Shown: positions 10,150 to 20,127, counted from the stretch's first letter. The stretch is DNA of 64,000 bases from Gilliamella sp. N-G2 (GCF_002142215.1 NZ_NAST01000002.1:143971-207970); one strand, 5' to 3'. Translations and numbers: made by a program. Notes: generated by a model from the letters alone, not told the origin.

Positions 10150-10191
10150 ATGAATATTCTCAATATTGTAGTTTTTAAATATGAATATTCT
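10150..10191. promoter_or_regulatory. Pair of operator-like repeats upstream of the XRE regulator
   Basis: The 11-mer ATGAATATTCT occurs at 10150-10160 and again at 10181-10191. Each copy holds the palindrome GAATATTC, and the two are 31 bases apart, close to three helical turns. They sit 82-123 bases upstream of the regulator start. The spacing suits a cooperatively bound dimeric repressor. Operator function is inferred. Confidence 0.5.
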
Positions 10192-10482
10192 TTAAAATTC
10201 GTTTTATATTTTGTTATTTTATTGAATTTTCATATAAAAACCAACATTTATTATTTTTTTTAATAAATTTATTTCATTGATTTTTTGTTGAGTTTCTTTG
10301 TTTTTCTGCGAGGTCGTTTTTGGGTTTATGAACTAAAAATGGCTTTTTTAAGTGGTTAAGTACTGAATAAATATGCTTAAACTACATTTTTGTCATTTTT
10401 TACCTGTTATGTTAATATTTTATTAATGCTCTTTATTTTTCGTGTAAATTTAGTTATTTTTGCTGAAATCCAAATAAAAACG

Positions 10483-10602
10483 TTGACTGGAGTGAAAAAA
10501 AATGGATAATAAGCAGCGTAAGGATTTTTCATTGTTTTCTTTCCTTATATTCCTTATATTTCATGTTGGCCTGCATAATTTTTATGCAGGTCTTTTTTTA
10601 TT
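10483..10602 (+). ncRNA. Candidate small RNA with its own promoter and terminator
   Basis: A sigma-70-like promoter, TTGACT (10483-10488), 16 bases, GATAAT (10505-10510), would start transcription near 10517. A strong rho-independent terminator follows: stem CCTGCATAA (10570-10578) paired with 10582-10590, then a T-run at 10591-10599. The transcript would be about 83 nt, with a long pyrimidine-rich single-stranded stretch suitable for base pairing. A 39-codon reading frame starting at 10502 overlaps it, but its ATG lies before the predicted transcript start. I do not recognise the RNA. Confidence 0.45.
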
Positions 10603-10722
10603 TAAAATTAACTTGTCATGAAATCCTAGTTTAAAAAGAGTATAATTAATTCCATTATTTAAAATCTATTTGCTGAGTAACAGAGTCCAAATAGATATAT
10701 ATCTTTAAAAGAGGTTTTAATT

Positions 10723-10896
10723 ATGTCATTTAGCATCCCACATCTTTTGGTCTTTCTAGCTGTAGTTGTGTTAATTTTTGGAACCAAAAAATTACGCAAT
10801 TTAGGTTCTGATCTTGGCTCAGCATTAAAAGGTTTCAAAAAAGCAATGAATGATGATGAAGTTGAAACCAAAAATGATAATAAGCTTGATAAGTAA
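10723..10896 (+). CDS. tatA: Twin-arginine translocase subunit TatA/TatE
   Basis: A 57-residue protein starting [16 protein letters not shown], with one N-terminal membrane helix (residues ~6-18), the hinge [10 protein letters not shown], an amphipathic helix [14 protein letters not shown] and a charged tail. This is the TatA/TatE plan; TatA oligomers form the variable part of the folded-protein export pore. A GAGG ribosome site lies 7 bases upstream. It is shorter than E. coli TatA (89 residues) and TatE (67). No tatB or tatC is in the window, so the partners must be elsewhere. ubiI follows after 15 bases and is probably cotranscribed. Confidence 0.85.
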   Translation: MSFSIPHLLVFLAVVVLIFGTKKLRNLGSDLGSALKGFKKAMNDDEVETKNDNKLDK

Positions 10897-10911
10897 TAAC
10901 AAAATATTGAT

Positions 10912-12096
10912 ATGAAAACGCAATTCGATGTCGCCATTGTTGGTGGTGGGTTAGTTGGTTTGGCTACTGCCTGTGCACTAAGCAGATACGATTTAACGGT
11001 AGCCATTATTGATACTAAAGTTGATGAGTGGCAACATTTTAACGTTGATGAAATAGGCATAAGAGCGTCGGCGATAAATGGTGCCAGTCAGAGATATTTA
11101 TCTCAAATTGGTATTTGGCATAATCTTTGTGCTAGTAATCGAGTTCATTCTTTTAGTGAAATTGGTGTTTGGGAAAAGAATGGTTTAGCTCATTTATCGG
11201 CTTATGCTAAAGATTATGGTTATGAAAATCTTGGCTATATTATTGAAAATAATCTTATCGCTTACCATTTGTATCAACTTGCTCTAGCCACAGATAATAT
11301 TACTATATTCAATCAGGTGGCTATAGATAATAATTATACTGATGATTATGCTTTTTTGACTTTAGCGGATAATACGACTTTACAAGCTAAATTGATTATT
11401 GGTGCTGATGGTGCTCATTCATGGTTACGCAGACATGAGAAAATATCAGTATTTGAGCGTAATTATCTTCACCATGCAGTGATTACTACCGTCGAAACAC
11501 AATATCCCCATCAGGCATGTGCTAGACAGATTTTTTATCCGAATGGCATTGTTGCGTTTTTACCGCTTTGGCAAGCTAATAAAAGCTGTTTGGTATGGTC
11601 GACTAAACCTGCCCAAGCGGAAATTTTAACGTCGCTGACTGAATCTGATTTTTGCCACGAACTATTTAAATTAGCAGGTGATAAAGTAGGGCAATGTCAG
11701 TTGGTTAATCCAAGAATGGTCTTTCCATTAAAAGCTCGCTTTGCCAAACAGTTTATTAAGCACCGATTAGCTCTAATTGGTGATGCTGCTCATACTATTC
11801 ACCCATTAGCTGGGCAAGGCGTTAATTTAGGTTTTCAAGATTCTGCATTGTTGGTGGCTACTATCAAAAAGCTTATTGATGAGCAAAAAGATATTGGTTT
11901 AGTGGAAAACTTAAAATCATTCCAATTTACTCGTCGTAAAGATGCATTAGTTATGTTAACAGCTATGCGAACGATCCAAGATATGTTTAATGGTGATAAT
12001 GCCTTTAAAAAAATGGTTAGAACGGTTGGCATGAATGCTATTGATAACTTTACTCCAATAAAGAAACAGTTGATCAAATATGCCATGCAGATTTAA
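10912..12096 (+). CDS. ubiI: FAD-dependent ubiquinone-biosynthesis hydroxylase (UbiI-type)
   Basis: This 394-residue flavin monooxygenase carries the FAD-binding GGGLVGLATA motif (residues ~10-20), the middle DG segment IIGADGAHSWLR and the second FAD motif LIGDAAHTIHPLAGQGVN. Against remembered E. coli relatives it aligns best with UbiI (VisC), the C5-hydroxylase of the ubiquinone ring, for example in AHTIHPLAGQGVNLGF and the C-terminal KKQLIKYAM, but UbiH and UbiF are close relatives. The substrate position is therefore less certain than the family. It follows tatA closely and converges on the Old Yellow Enzyme gene. Confidence 0.85.
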   Translation: MKTQFDVAIVGGGLVGLATACALSRYDLTVAIIDTKVDEWQHFNVDEIGIRASAINGASQRYLSQIGIWHNLCASNRVHSFSEIGVWEKNGLAHLSAYAKDYGYENLGYIIENNLIAYHLYQLALATDNITIFNQVAIDNNYTDDYAFLTLADNTTLQAKLIIGADGAHSWLRRHEKISVFERNYLHHAVITTVETQYPHQACARQIFYPNGIVAFLPLWQANKSCLVWSTKPAQAEILTSLTESDFCHELFKLAGDKVGQCQLVNPRMVFPLKARFAKQFIKHRLALIGDAAHTIHPLAGQGVNLGFQDSALLVATIKKLIDEQKDIGLVENLKSFQFTRRKDALVMLTAMRTIQDMFNGDNAFKKMVRTVGMNAIDNFTPIKKQLIKYAMQI

Positions 12097-12108
12097 TCTG
12101 TTTCTTAA

Positions 12109-12130
12109 TCCTGTAGCATTCGCTACAGGA
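12109..12130. terminator. Hairpin between convergent genes
   Basis: A 9-bp stem (TCCTGTAGC and its complement) with a 4-base loop lies between ubiI and the namA-like gene. It lacks a clear T-run on either side, so termination efficiency is uncertain. Confidence 0.45.
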
Positions 12131-12146
12131 CAATCATTAAATTAAC

Positions 12147-13187
12147 TTATTTAAAGGCGATTTGATAAGACGTTGGTATAAATGGTGACGATGGAATTCG
12201 TAACGGCCAATAAGGATCTTTCAATAAACCACGACCAATTCCAACTAAATCAGCATCTCCAGTGCTTAACACATAATCGGCAACATAAGGATCTTCAAGC
12301 ATACCAACAGTGATAATCGGTAAATCGGTAACCTGTCTAATTGCTCGGGCTAGATAAACTTGGTAACCAGCATGGAAATCAGGGGTATGTTTAGGATCTA
12401 GTTTTCCATCTCCACCACCACTAACATCTAAAACATCGGCACCAGCTTGGGCTAATCGTTTGGCAATTTGGCAGCCATAATCAATATCATAACCGTTAGT
12501 ACCGTATTCTTTAGCCGAAAAGCGCACAATTAGTGGCATATCTTTTGGCATAACTGATTTTGCAGCTTTAATAACTTGTTCAGCAAATAATAATTTATCT
12601 TGACCATATTCATCGGTTCTTAAATTCGTTTTTGGCGAACAGAATTGGTGAATCAAATACCCATGAGCACCATGTAATTCAATGGCATCAAAACCTGCTT
12701 CAACAGCTCGTTTTGTTGATTGTTTAAATTTTTCGATGATATCGATAATTTCATCTTTGGTTAATTCTCTTGGCATTTGGTATTGCCATTCCGGATTAGC
12801 TTCGACATTGCCATCATATAGGGTTGCTGAACATGAAACCACATCAGACTCACCTAAAGCTTTACGACCAGCATGGGCAATTTGAATAGCAATTTTGCCA
12901 TTTTGTGCATGAACAGCATCGACGATACGTTTCAGCTTATCGCGTTGTTTATCATTCCATAATCCCAAACAGTTAGGTGTAATTCGCCCATTAGGGGCTA
13001 CATTGGTCATTTCTAAAATAATTAAGCCGACACCACCAATCGCCCTAGAAACATAATGAACAAAGTGCCAATCATTAGCTAAACCATCTTTTGCTTGATA
13101 TTGACACATTGGTGGCATAACGATGCGATTTTTGAGTGATAAATTTTTTACTTTAAATGGAGTATTAAGATAAGATATTTTTGCCAT
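12147..13187 (-). CDS. namA: NADPH dehydrogenase of the Old Yellow Enzyme family (NamA/YqjM-like)
   Basis: The TIM-barrel flavoprotein (346 residues from this start) reduces activated C=C bonds with NADPH. Family marks are NRIVMPPMCQYQ, whose cysteine tunes the FMN in YqjM, AHAGRK with the FMN contact, the substrate-binding pair in ELHGAHGYLIHQF, and the phosphate-binding VGIGRGLLKDPYW near the C-terminus. I set the start at 13187 (MAKISYLN) because an AGGAG box lies 6 bases before it; an in-frame upstream ATG at 13226 lacks one. The physiological substrate is unknown. It faces ubiI and may belong with the MFS carrier upstream, about 120 bases away. Confidence 0.85.
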   Translation of the reverse strand: MAKISYLNTPFKVKNLSLKNRIVMPPMCQYQAKDGLANDWHFVHYVSRAIGGVGLIILEMTNVAPNGRITPNCLGLWNDKQRDKLKRIVDAVHAQNGKIAIQIAHAGRKALGESDVVSCSATLYDGNVEANPEWQYQMPRELTKDEIIDIIEKFKQSTKRAVEAGFDAIELHGAHGYLIHQFCSPKTNLRTDEYGQDKLLFAEQVIKAAKSVMPKDMPLIVRFSAKEYGTNGYDIDYGCQIAKRLAQAGADVLDVSGGGDGKLDPKHTPDFHAGYQVYLARAIRQVTDLPIITVGMLEDPYVADYVLSTGDADLVGIGRGLLKDPYWPLRIPSSPFIPTSYQIAFK

Positions 13188-13313
13188 AGGTAACTCCTGT
13201 TTTAATAATGGTACAAATATTAACAAGTTATATTAACAGATGAATAATATATGGTGTTTAATATCTGAAATTTAAATGAAATAATCGCTAAAAAACCCCG
13301 TTCATCAAATTTT

Positions 13314-14519
13314 TTAGTTTAATTTAGCCTTATGTTTAGGATTGTGAACGGTTCTAAGATAATAGATCCAACAGAGTATACCCAAAAATCCTAAAACGGT
13401 TCCGGAAATAATTATCGCTATCCAACCATAATTGCTATACAAGTAAGTAGAAGCAATAGAGCCTAACATACCACCGATAAAATAACTGACCATGTAACCA
13501 GTATTCATACGGCTACGTGCTTCTGGACGAATTTGATAAATAGCGTTCATATTGGATACATGGGTAACTTGCACCGCAAAATCTAATAAGATTACACCAA
13601 AAATTAGGGCCACGAGTGAATACTCGGCAATAGATAGCGGTAGCCAAGCAGCAAGTAATAATGTCAAACCAATGGATGTGGCTAACCAGCCTTTTCCTTG
13701 ATCTGATAATTTACCAACGATGGGGGAACCTAATGCGCCTGCTGCGCCAGCCAAGCCGAACAAACCGATAATAAAATCAGAATAATGATAAGGTGCATCA
13801 GTTAATAAAAATGCCAGCGGTGTCCATAATAATGAAAATAAAGCAAAGGAAATAATCGCTAACAATGACCTGATGCGTAAAACTGCTTCTTGTTTGTACA
13901 ATGAACCAATTGACAATAACAGTTGGAAATAGTTAATGTCGATGCTGTTTTTATAAGTTGGTAATGATAACCAAAGTAAGAAAGTGACTAAGGTCATAAT
14001 TGACGAGGCAATCCAATAAACATAATGCCAATCGGCTATTGATGAAACAAAACCCGCAAATGTTCTACCTAGTAGAATGCCTAGCAACATACCGCTCATT
14101 AGTGTGCCGACAATTTTACCTCGATGTTCAGGACGTGATAGCGTTGCAGCAAAAGGAATGAGTACTTGGGCAACAGTCGAAAATAGGCCTGTCATTGCAG
14201 TACCTAATACCAACATCCATAAATTCTTTGATATTGCACTAATTATTAGTCCACAGATTGATAATATCATTAATGTGAGTATTAGCTGTTTACGTTCAAT
14301 TTTATCACCGAGTGGAGTAATAAATAGTAAACCGACCGCATAACTAAATTGAGCGGCCATAATGATTAAACCTGCATGTTTAACTGCAATATGTAAATCA
14401 TCAGTTATTGAGTGTAATAGCGGTTGTGCATAATAATTACTGGCAACTGTAATGCCAATGGCAAAAGCCATTAAAAAAACTAACCACGCAGATAGTCCTT
14501 GGGTTTGTTTGCTACTCAT
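13314..14519 (-). CDS. MFS transporter, sugar/drug efflux type
   Basis: A 401-residue carrier with 12 hydrophobic segments. The early motif ASNYYAQPLLHSI and the loop 2-3 motif TPLGDKIERKQLIL identify the major facilitator superfamily, and the sequence resembles the enterobacterial drug- and sugar-efflux carriers of the YnfM/YgaY kind. The second half has a similar loop, GSPIVGKLSDQGKGW. The substrate cannot be inferred. It is transcribed on the same strand as namA and mutY, with a 74-base gap after mutY. Confidence 0.8.
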   Translation of the reverse strand: MSSKQTQGLSAWLVFLMAFAIGITVASNYYAQPLLHSITDDLHIAVKHAGLIIMAAQFSYAVGLLFITPLGDKIERKQLILTLMILSICGLIISAISKNLWMLVLGTAMTGLFSTVAQVLIPFAATLSRPEHRGKIVGTLMSGMLLGILLGRTFAGFVSSIADWHYVYWIASSIMTLVTFLLWLSLPTYKNSIDINYFQLLLSIGSLYKQEAVLRIRSLLAIISFALFSLLWTPLAFLLTDAPYHYSDFIIGLFGLAGAAGALGSPIVGKLSDQGKGWLATSIGLTLLLAAWLPLSIAEYSLVALIFGVILLDFAVQVTHVSNMNAIYQIRPEARSRMNTGYMVSYFIGGMLGSIASTYLYSNYGWIAIIISGTVLGFLGILCWIYYLRTVHNPKHKAKLN

Positions 14520-14593
14520 AGTAAAAAGATAAGAGAATAAATAATGACTAATTATATATCAAAAGTTTATTAGATACTGTTAAATAGTAGTGT

Positions 14594-15631
14594 TTAAGCT
14601 AATTGATTCAATAAATTATAAACAGGCGTAGCTAAGCCGATTTTTGCATTCTCTGAATTGAGCTTATACCAATAACCGTTTGACTCATCCAAACACTTAG
14701 TGTTGTTTGTTATCTCACAGTAAATGGGCACAATATCTAAATGAAAATGGCTAAAGGTATGTCGAAATGCAACTAATTGTTTAGGTTTGCTGGTTTTAAT
14801 ACCATGGTTATCTAACCAGTTTGTTAAGGCATGCTCGCTGGTAAATTGCGGTAAGCAATATAATCCACCCCAAATACCGGCTGGCGGCCTTTTTTCTAGC
14901 CAAATCATATTATCCTGTTCAAGCATTAGAAAATAGGCGGTTTTTTCAGGAATGGTCTTTTTAGGTTTTTTGGTTGGATACTGTTGCCAACTATCAGTCT
15001 TATATGCGATACATAATTGATGCAAAGGGCATAGCCTACATTTAGGCTTAAAGCGAGTACAAACCATCGCGCCAATATCCATCATGGCTTGATTAAATTT
15101 TGCAACGTTATGTTTAGGTGTCACTTGTTCACTTAATTGCCAAAGTTGATTCTCAACAATTTTATTCCCTGGCCAACCGTCAATTGCAAAAGATCGGGTT
15201 AAAACTCGCTTTACATTGCCATCAAGTATCGGGTAATGTTGATTTTGTGATAGAGATAAAATGGCCCCAGCGGTTGAACGCCCAACTCCCGGCAAGGCAA
15301 TCACATCTTCAAATTTAGTTGGAAATTTACCATCAAAATTCTTAGCGATAACCTGTGCTGCTTTATGTAAATTGCGTGCCCTAGCATAATAACCCAGCCC
15401 CGTCCAAAGATGTAATATGTCGTCAATTGGCGCTTTAGCTAAATCAGTAATTTTAGGGAATTGTGCAATAAAACGCTTAAAGTATGGAATAACCGTTGCT
15501 ACCTGTGTCTGTTGTAACATGACTTCGGATAACCAAACATGATAGGGGCTTTTTTCAATTTGCCATGGTAGTGATTTTCTGCCGTACTGTTCATACCAAT
15601 CAAGTACGGCATTTGCAAAATTTTTTGTCAT
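14594..15631 (-). CDS. mutY: A/G-specific adenine DNA glycosylase
   Basis: This 345-residue base-excision enzyme removes adenine mispaired with 8-oxoguanine. The catalytic glutamate is E36 in [11 protein letters not shown], the helix-hairpin-helix is [10 protein letters not shown] (~113-122) and the active-site aspartate is D137 in PILDGNV. A [4Fe-4S] cluster is held by C191, C198, C201 and C207. The C-terminal NUDIX-like 8-oxoG recognition domain (~235-345) is present. It starts only 8 bases after pheA ends, so the two are probably one transcript, an arrangement unlike E. coli, where mutY is followed by yggX. Confidence 0.96.
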   Translation of the reverse strand: MTKNFANAVLDWYEQYGRKSLPWQIEKSPYHVWLSEVMLQQTQVATVIPYFKRFIAQFPKITDLAKAPIDDILHLWTGLGYYARARNLHKAAQVIAKNFDGKFPTKFEDVIALPGVGRSTAGAILSLSQNQHYPILDGNVKRVLTRSFAIDGWPGNKIVENQLWQLSEQVTPKHNVAKFNQAMMDIGAMVCTRFKPKCRLCPLHQLCIAYKTDSWQQYPTKKPKKTIPEKTAYFLMLEQDNMIWLEKRPPAGIWGGLYCLPQFTSEHALTNWLDNHGIKTSKPKQLVAFRHTFSHFHLDIVPIYCEITNNTKCLDESNGYWYKLNSENAKIGLATPVYNLLNQLA

Positions 15632-15639
15632 GCTAGTTA

Positions 15640-16797
15640 TTACATAATAGCGGTAATTGAATCACTAGGATAACAGCCAAGTACTTTGGTATATAAAGTG
15701 ATTGCAGCTAATTCTTTAAGCGCGACTTGCATTTCATAATCATGAACATTACCTTGTAGATCAATATAAAACATCTCTTCCCATGGTGTACCATGGATAG
15801 GTCGTGATTCAAGTTTTGTCATAACAATATTATGATTACGTAAAACGGATAGGGCATCAACTAAAGCACCAGCTTGTTGGCCAGTTTTCATTAAGATCGT
15901 GGTTTTAGCTGGAATTTGCTCGGAAACTTCAATTGGCTCACGCGCTAAAACAATAAAACGGGTAATATTCTCTTTTTGATTAGCAAAATTGTGCTCAAGA
16001 ACCTGTAAACCGTATAATTCTCCCCCATCTTTGTTACCCATAGCAGCAATATTAGGTTGATTTAATTTAGCAACAGTTTCCATGGCCGATGAAGTGCTAT
16101 CACAATAAACGATTTTCCAATGTGGATAATTTTCTAGGAAGTTACTGCATTGTTGAAAAGGTTGCGGGTGGCTATAAATGGTATCTATTTGTTCAAGTTT
16201 AGCGCTAGGAATGGCTAAAACGCAGTGATCAATCGGTAATGATAGTTCACCAATAATATGTAAATTGGTTTTTTGTAACAAATCATAAACTTCATTGATA
16301 GAGCCGGAACTAGAATTTTCTATCGGTAAAATTCCATAATCAACAACTTTTGATTCGACTTTTTCAAATACATCTTTAAACGTACTGCAGCTTGATTCTG
16401 TTAACTGATCAAAGTGAGTACTCGCATAACGGCGGGTTGCCGAATGTGAATATGATCCTTTAGGTCCTAAAAAAGCAATATTTGCTGAGGAAATAGCCCC
16501 TTGATTCAGTTTTTCTTGCAAAAGTTTCTGTTGTAATAGCACTGAATCTTCAATAATGATTTGATACAGGCGTTTAATTAAAAGATCATCAAGATTATAT
16601 TGTTTACCTTGTTCGATTAATGCCTTAATGAGTGAGCGTTCACGAGCTAAATCACGCAAAGGTATGTTAGCCGCTATTTTTGTTTGAATAACTTCGGTTG
16701 AAACTTGACGTCTTTCAGCAAGGATTTCAATTAATTTTTGATCGAGTCGGTTAATTTTTTCGCGTAAAGGCAATAAAGGATTGGTAGTCATATTCAT
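15640..16797 (-). CDS. pheA: Bifunctional chorismate mutase/prephenate dehydratase
   Basis: This 385-residue P-protein makes phenylpyruvate for phenylalanine synthesis. Residues ~1-95 form the AroQ chorismate mutase helices ([19 protein letters not shown]). Residues ~105-285 form prephenate dehydratase, with [10 protein letters not shown] and the catalytic ENITRFIVL motif. A C-terminal ACT domain holds the phenylalanine-binding ESRP motif. A TATAAT box on the reverse strand near 16823-16832 lies just after the raiA terminator, so pheA likely has its own promoter. I see no pheL-type Phe-rich leader peptide, so E. coli-style attenuation appears absent. Confidence 0.96.
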   Translation of the reverse strand: MNMTTNPLLPLREKINRLDQKLIEILAERRQVSTEVIQTKIAANIPLRDLARERSLIKALIEQGKQYNLDDLLIKRLYQIIIEDSVLLQQKLLQEKLNQGAISSANIAFLGPKGSYSHSATRRYASTHFDQLTESSCSTFKDVFEKVESKVVDYGILPIENSSSGSINEVYDLLQKTNLHIIGELSLPIDHCVLAIPSAKLEQIDTIYSHPQPFQQCSNFLENYPHWKIVYCDSTSSAMETVAKLNQPNIAAMGNKDGGELYGLQVLEHNFANQKENITRFIVLAREPIEVSEQIPAKTTILMKTGQQAGALVDALSVLRNHNIVMTKLESRPIHGTPWEEMFYIDLQGNVHDYEMQVALKELAAITLYTKVLGCYPSDSITAIM

Positions 16798-16837
16798 TAA
16801 TATAATAAAAAATAGATGGGCAATATTATAGCAAGCT

Positions 16838-16867
16838 AAAAAATAAAGGCACTATTAAAGTGCCTTT
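16838..16867 (-). terminator. Rho-independent terminator of raiA
   Basis: A perfect 9-bp stem (AAAGGCACT and its complement, 16845-16867) with a 5-base loop, followed on the reverse strand by a T-rich run. It separates raiA from pheA. Confidence 0.85.
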
Positions 16868-16891
16868 TTATTAAATTATAACAATAAATTA

Positions 16892-17221
16892 TTATTCTTC
16901 TTCGATTACTGTATTTTTAATACTGTCAAATGCGCGACGAGATTCGCCTTTATGTTGGATTTTATTCAGTTGTTTTTCCAGTTTAGCAACTAAATCATTA
17001 ATTGCAGCATACATATCTAAGTGTTTAGCGGAAGCAACTAGTGGTGAACCTTTGGTTGCAATTGTTGCATCAATAATAAATCCATCTGGTTCTTTAGATA
17101 AAATAAAGTGAGGGTTAATTAACAGTGCTCTCCATTTATCTAATTTCGAAAATTTATCTTCGAGATAGCTACGAATTGCAGGGGTAATATCCATTTGTTT
17201 ACTGGTAATACTTAAAGTCAT
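16892..17221 (-). CDS. raiA: Ribosome-associated inhibitor A (HPF/YfiA family)
   Basis: A 109-residue protein that binds the 30S decoding region in stationary phase or cold and blocks translation. It aligns end to end with E. coli Rai[18 protein letters not shown], then [14 protein letters not shown] and [18 protein letters not shown]. The acidic tail ends IEEE, shorter than in E. coli. Its tail and position next to pheA (as in E. coli) favour RaiA over Hpf. A GGAG ribosome site precedes the ATG. Confidence 0.95.
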   Translation of the reverse strand: MTLSITSKQMDITPAIRSYLEDKFSKLDKWRALLINPHFILSKEPDGFIIDATIATKGSPLVASAKHLDMYAAINDLVAKLEKQLNKIQHKGESRRAFDSIKNTVIEEE

Positions 17222-17472
17222 AATTGACCTCCACTATGTTTACTTACAAATTGAGCTAATATAATTATTCTATTGATTACATTGACAAATTTTTTACATT
17301 TCGTCAATAGGTTATTTCAATTTGATTAAACTTTTTGTGAACTTTGTCTAAAATAGTGAATTTCTAGTTATGATTAACCTTTGTGAAACTGCTTTTAAAC
17401 TATTTTTTATTATATACTGTGGTTTATTTGTGTTAATTTTAAGTATAAGTTGTGTTATTTAATGAGGAATAT

Positions 17473-18210
17473 GTGAATTATTTAAATAATGTTAAGATTG
17501 TTTTAGTTGAAACTTCCCATACAGGTAATATGGGCTCTGCAGCTCGTGCAATGAAAACCATGGGATTAACTAATTTATGTTTGGTTAATCCGATAATAAA
17601 GCCAGACTCTCAATCTATTTCACTGGCAGCTGGTGCCAGTGATATTATCAAACAGGCACAAATTTTTTCCTCTTTAGAAGAAGCTGTTGCTGATTGTTCT
17701 TTAGTTATTGGTACCAGTGCTCGCCCACGAAGCCTACAATGGCCAAATTTAACCCCAAAAGAGTGCGGTGATAAAATAATTGCTGAAGCATCTCATCATG
17801 CTCAAGTAGCTTTAGTTTTTGGTCGTGAACGGGTTGGGTTAACTAACGATGAATTACAAAAGTGCCACTTCCATGTCGGTATTCCTGCTAATCCTGACTA
17901 TAGCTCTTTAAATTTAGCAATGTCAGTACAAGTTCTTTGTTACGAAATTAGAATGTCGTTGTTGTCTGCCCAGGACTCCCCGTCACAGTTAGCTGATCAA
18001 AATATAAATGATACACAATATCCTAACGATGCGGATATTGAACGATTTTATCAGCATTTAGAGCAGACCTTATTACAAACAGGTTTTATTAATCCTAATC
18101 ATCCGGGGCAAATTATGGGGCGTTTACGAAGATTATTTACTCGTGCCCGTATTGAACAACAAGAGCTGAATATATTAAGAGGAATTTTAACCTCAATAGA
18201 TAAAAAATAG
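17473..18210 (+). CDS. trmJ: tRNA (cytidine/uridine-32 2'-O)-methyltransferase
   Basis: This SPOUT-class enzyme methylates the ribose at position 32 of several tRNAs. It shows [35 protein letters not shown] and [12 protein letters not shown], the knot motifs of the TrmJ group, and the C-terminal [19 protein letters not shown] segment. I chose the GTG at 17473 as start because GAGGA lies 4 bases before it and the N-terminus then matches E. coli TrmJ (245 residues here). Another in-frame GTG at 17452 would add seven residues. It stands alone, facing cysS. Confidence 0.93.
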   Translation: MNYLNNVKIVLVETSHTGNMGSAARAMKTMGLTNLCLVNPIIKPDSQSISLAAGASDIIKQAQIFSSLEEAVADCSLVIGTSARPRSLQWPNLTPKECGDKIIAEASHHAQVALVFGRERVGLTNDELQKCHFHVGIPANPDYSSLNLAMSVQVLCYEIRMSLLSAQDSPSQLADQNINDTQYPNDADIERFYQHLEQTLLQTGFINPNHPGQIMGRLRRLFTRARIEQQELNILRGILTSIDKK

Positions 18211-18217
18211 TTAGTCC

Positions 18218-18255
18218 ATCCCCTAGTAATTTTTCATTAAATCTAGGGGATTTTA
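18218..18255 (+). terminator. Terminator after trmJ
   Basis: A 9-bp stem (ATCCCCTAG paired with 18243-18251) has a 16-base loop and is followed by TTTT. It lies between convergent trmJ and cysS. Confidence 0.65.
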
Positions 18256-18266
18256 GGTTTATTGCA

Positions 18267-19658
18267 TTAACTTTTTTTACGCCAAGTTGTGCCGTTAGCA
18301 CCGTCTTCTAAAATAATATTCATTTGATTGAGTTTATCTCGTGCCTCATCAGCTAAAGCCCAATTTTTAGTAGCACGAGCATCATTACGTTGTTTAATTA
18401 ATGCTTCAATTAGTTGTGTTTCACTATCATCCTGATTACTACCTTGTAAAAACTTAACCGGATCTTGTTCAAGTAAACCAAGTACAGAAGATAAATAGCG
18501 TAACTCAGCAGCAAGTTCATTGGCTAATTGCATATCATTTTCTGCTTTAGCTTTATTTATTTCTCGAGCTAAGTCAAACAAGGTTGAATATGCTTCTGGA
18601 GTATTGAAATCATCATTCATTGCCTGACAAAATTGTCGATAATAATCACTATCAGGTGTGTTATGTGGATAATTAACATCGGTATCTCGTAAAGCAGTAT
18701 AAAGTCTTTCTAAAGCGGTTCTAGCTTGCTTTAAATTTTCCTCACTATAGTTAAGTTGGCTACGATAATGACCTGATAATAAAAAGTAACGCACAGTCTC
18801 GGCATCATAATGCTCTAATACATCACGAATGGTGAAAAAATTATTAAGTGATTTAGACATCTTCTCTTGGTCAATCATCACCATACCTGAGTGCATCCAG
18901 TAATTTACATATTGACCATTATGAGCACAGGTTGATTGGGCTATTTCATTTTCATGATGTGGGAACATTAAGTCAGAACCGCCACCATGGATATCAAAAT
19001 GATTGCCTAATTGATGACTATTCATGGCCGAGCATTCAATATGCCAACCTGGACGGCCTTTACCCCATGGCGAATCCCAACTCGGTTCGTTAGGTTTTGA
19101 CATTTTCCAAAGCACAAAATCCATAGGATTACGTTTTACATCAACGACATCAACTCGAGCGCCTGCTTGTAACTGTTCTAAATTTTGACGTGATAAAATA
19201 CCGTAGTTAGGATCACTATCAACAGAAAACATGACATCACCATTATCAGCGATATAAGCATGCTCTTTTTTGATTAACTCTTCTACAAGCTCGATAATTT
19301 GTGACATATGACGAGTAGCACGAGGCTCTACATCAGGACGTTTTATATTTAGTGCGTCAAAATCGGCATACATCTCTTTTAACATGCGATCCGTTAATTC
19401 ATCACAGGTTTCGCCATTTTCAAGCGCACGTTTAATGATCTTGTCATCGACATCGGTAATATTACGCACATAAGTCAGATCGTAACCTAAAAAACGTAAA
19501 TAGCGAGTAACGACATCAAATGCGACAAAAGTACGACCATGGCCAATGTGGCAAAGATCATAAATGGTAACGCCACAGACATATAGTCCAACTTTATTAG
19601 CTGTAATAGGCTGAAATATCTCTTTTTCTCGAGTTAGTGTATTAAAGATTTTTAACAT
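18267..19658 (-). CDS. cysS: Cysteinyl-tRNA synthetase
   Basis: This 463-residue class I synthetase charges tRNA-Cys. The HIGH motif is at residues 37-40 (CHIGHGRTF) with the zinc cysteine C28 just before it. Further zinc ligands appear in IECSAMN and FPHHENE, and KMSKS is near residue 266 ([11 protein letters not shown]). The C-terminal anticodon-binding domain is complete, ending TWRKKS. The length matches E. coli CysS (461). A monocistronic gene between trmJ and glsB-like. Confidence 0.97.
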   Translation of the reverse strand: MLKIFNTLTREKEIFQPITANKVGLYVCGVTIYDLCHIGHGRTFVAFDVVTRYLRFLGYDLTYVRNITDVDDKIIKRALENGETCDELTDRMLKEMYADFDALNIKRPDVEPRATRHMSQIIELVEELIKKEHAYIADNGDVMFSVDSDPNYGILSRQNLEQLQAGARVDVVDVKRNPMDFVLWKMSKPNEPSWDSPWGKGRPGWHIECSAMNSHQLGNHFDIHGGGSDLMFPHHENEIAQSTCAHNGQYVNYWMHSGMVMIDQEKMSKSLNNFFTIRDVLEHYDAETVRYFLLSGHYRSQLNYSEENLKQARTALERLYTALRDTDVNYPHNTPDSDYYRQFCQAMNDDFNTPEAYSTLFDLAREINKAKAENDMQLANELAAELRYLSSVLGLLEQDPVKFLQGSNQDDSETQLIEALIKQRNDARATKNWALADEARDKLNQMNIILEDGANGTTWRKKS

Positions 19659-19841
19659 TATTGATTACTGCTCATGTCAGATTATGATTAATTGTTAATA
19701 TAACAAAAATCAGAGTATGGCGGAATGACTTTTGCTAATCTTAAAGATTAAAAACAGTACAAATAGTGATTGTATTAAGATTGTTTATGGTTTAATCAGT
19801 GCAGATTAAAATTGTCAGGAGAAGATTTGATTTAATTTGAT

Positions 19842-19875
19842 ATAAAATGACGAGTAAGTCTACCCGTCATTTTAT
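19842..19875 (-). terminator. Terminator hairpin after the glsB-like gene
   Basis: An 11-bp outer stem (ATAAAATGACG and its complement) continues inward with partial pairing. It lies 10 bases downstream of the gene stop at 19885; its A/T-rich stem ends supply a T-run on either strand. Confidence 0.6.
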
Positions 19876-19884
19876 GAAGCAATT

Positions 19885-20127
19885 TTATTTTATTAATCGA
19901 TAAATATAAATCAATAAAATAGCGCCAAGAACAGAAATAAATAAACTCGGGAAGTTAAAACCAGTTACACTTCCCCAACCGAAGAATGTACTAATGTAAC
20001 CACCAACTAATGCACCCGCCACACCAAGTAGAATGGTTTTAAGCACACCAACTTGTCCTAATGGCATAAAAAACTTAGCAATCCATCCAGCAATTAATCC
20101 TAGAATAATCCAGCTTAAAATACCCAT
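19885..20127 (-). CDS. GlsB/YeaQ/YmgE family small membrane protein
   Basis: An 80-residue protein with three hydrophobic helices: ILSWIILGLIAGWIAKFF, VLKTILLGVAGALVGGYI and LFISVLGAILLIYIYRLI. The glycine zipper GVAGALVGGYIS is the mark of the family formerly named transglycosylase-associated protein, usually induced by general stress. Its biochemical role is unknown. A GGAAAC segment precedes the ATG. It lies alone between cysS and lysC. Confidence 0.85.
   Translation of the reverse strand: MGILSWIILGLIAGWIAKFFMPLGQVGVLKTILLGVAGALVGGYISTFFGWGSVTGFNFPSLFISVLGAILLIYIYRLIK

Noticed and set aside
10502..10621. Frame of 39 codons with HNFYAG, resembling part of a TM2 domain
   Set aside because: The resemblance falls on the terminator stem and could be chance. 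Its ATG lies before the predicted transcript start, so I preferred an sRNA reading.
9385..10900. Prophage
   Set aside because: Only a repressor-like gene is found. There are no integrase, structural or lysis genes and no attachment repeats that I can see.
10659..11060. Reverse-strand frame of 133 codons over tatA and the start of ubiI
   Set aside because: It is antisense to two recognisable genes and has no family features.
16798..16891. pheL-type leader peptide and attenuator before pheA
   Set aside because: The hairpin there belongs to raiA, and no Phe-rich short frame lies between it and pheA.
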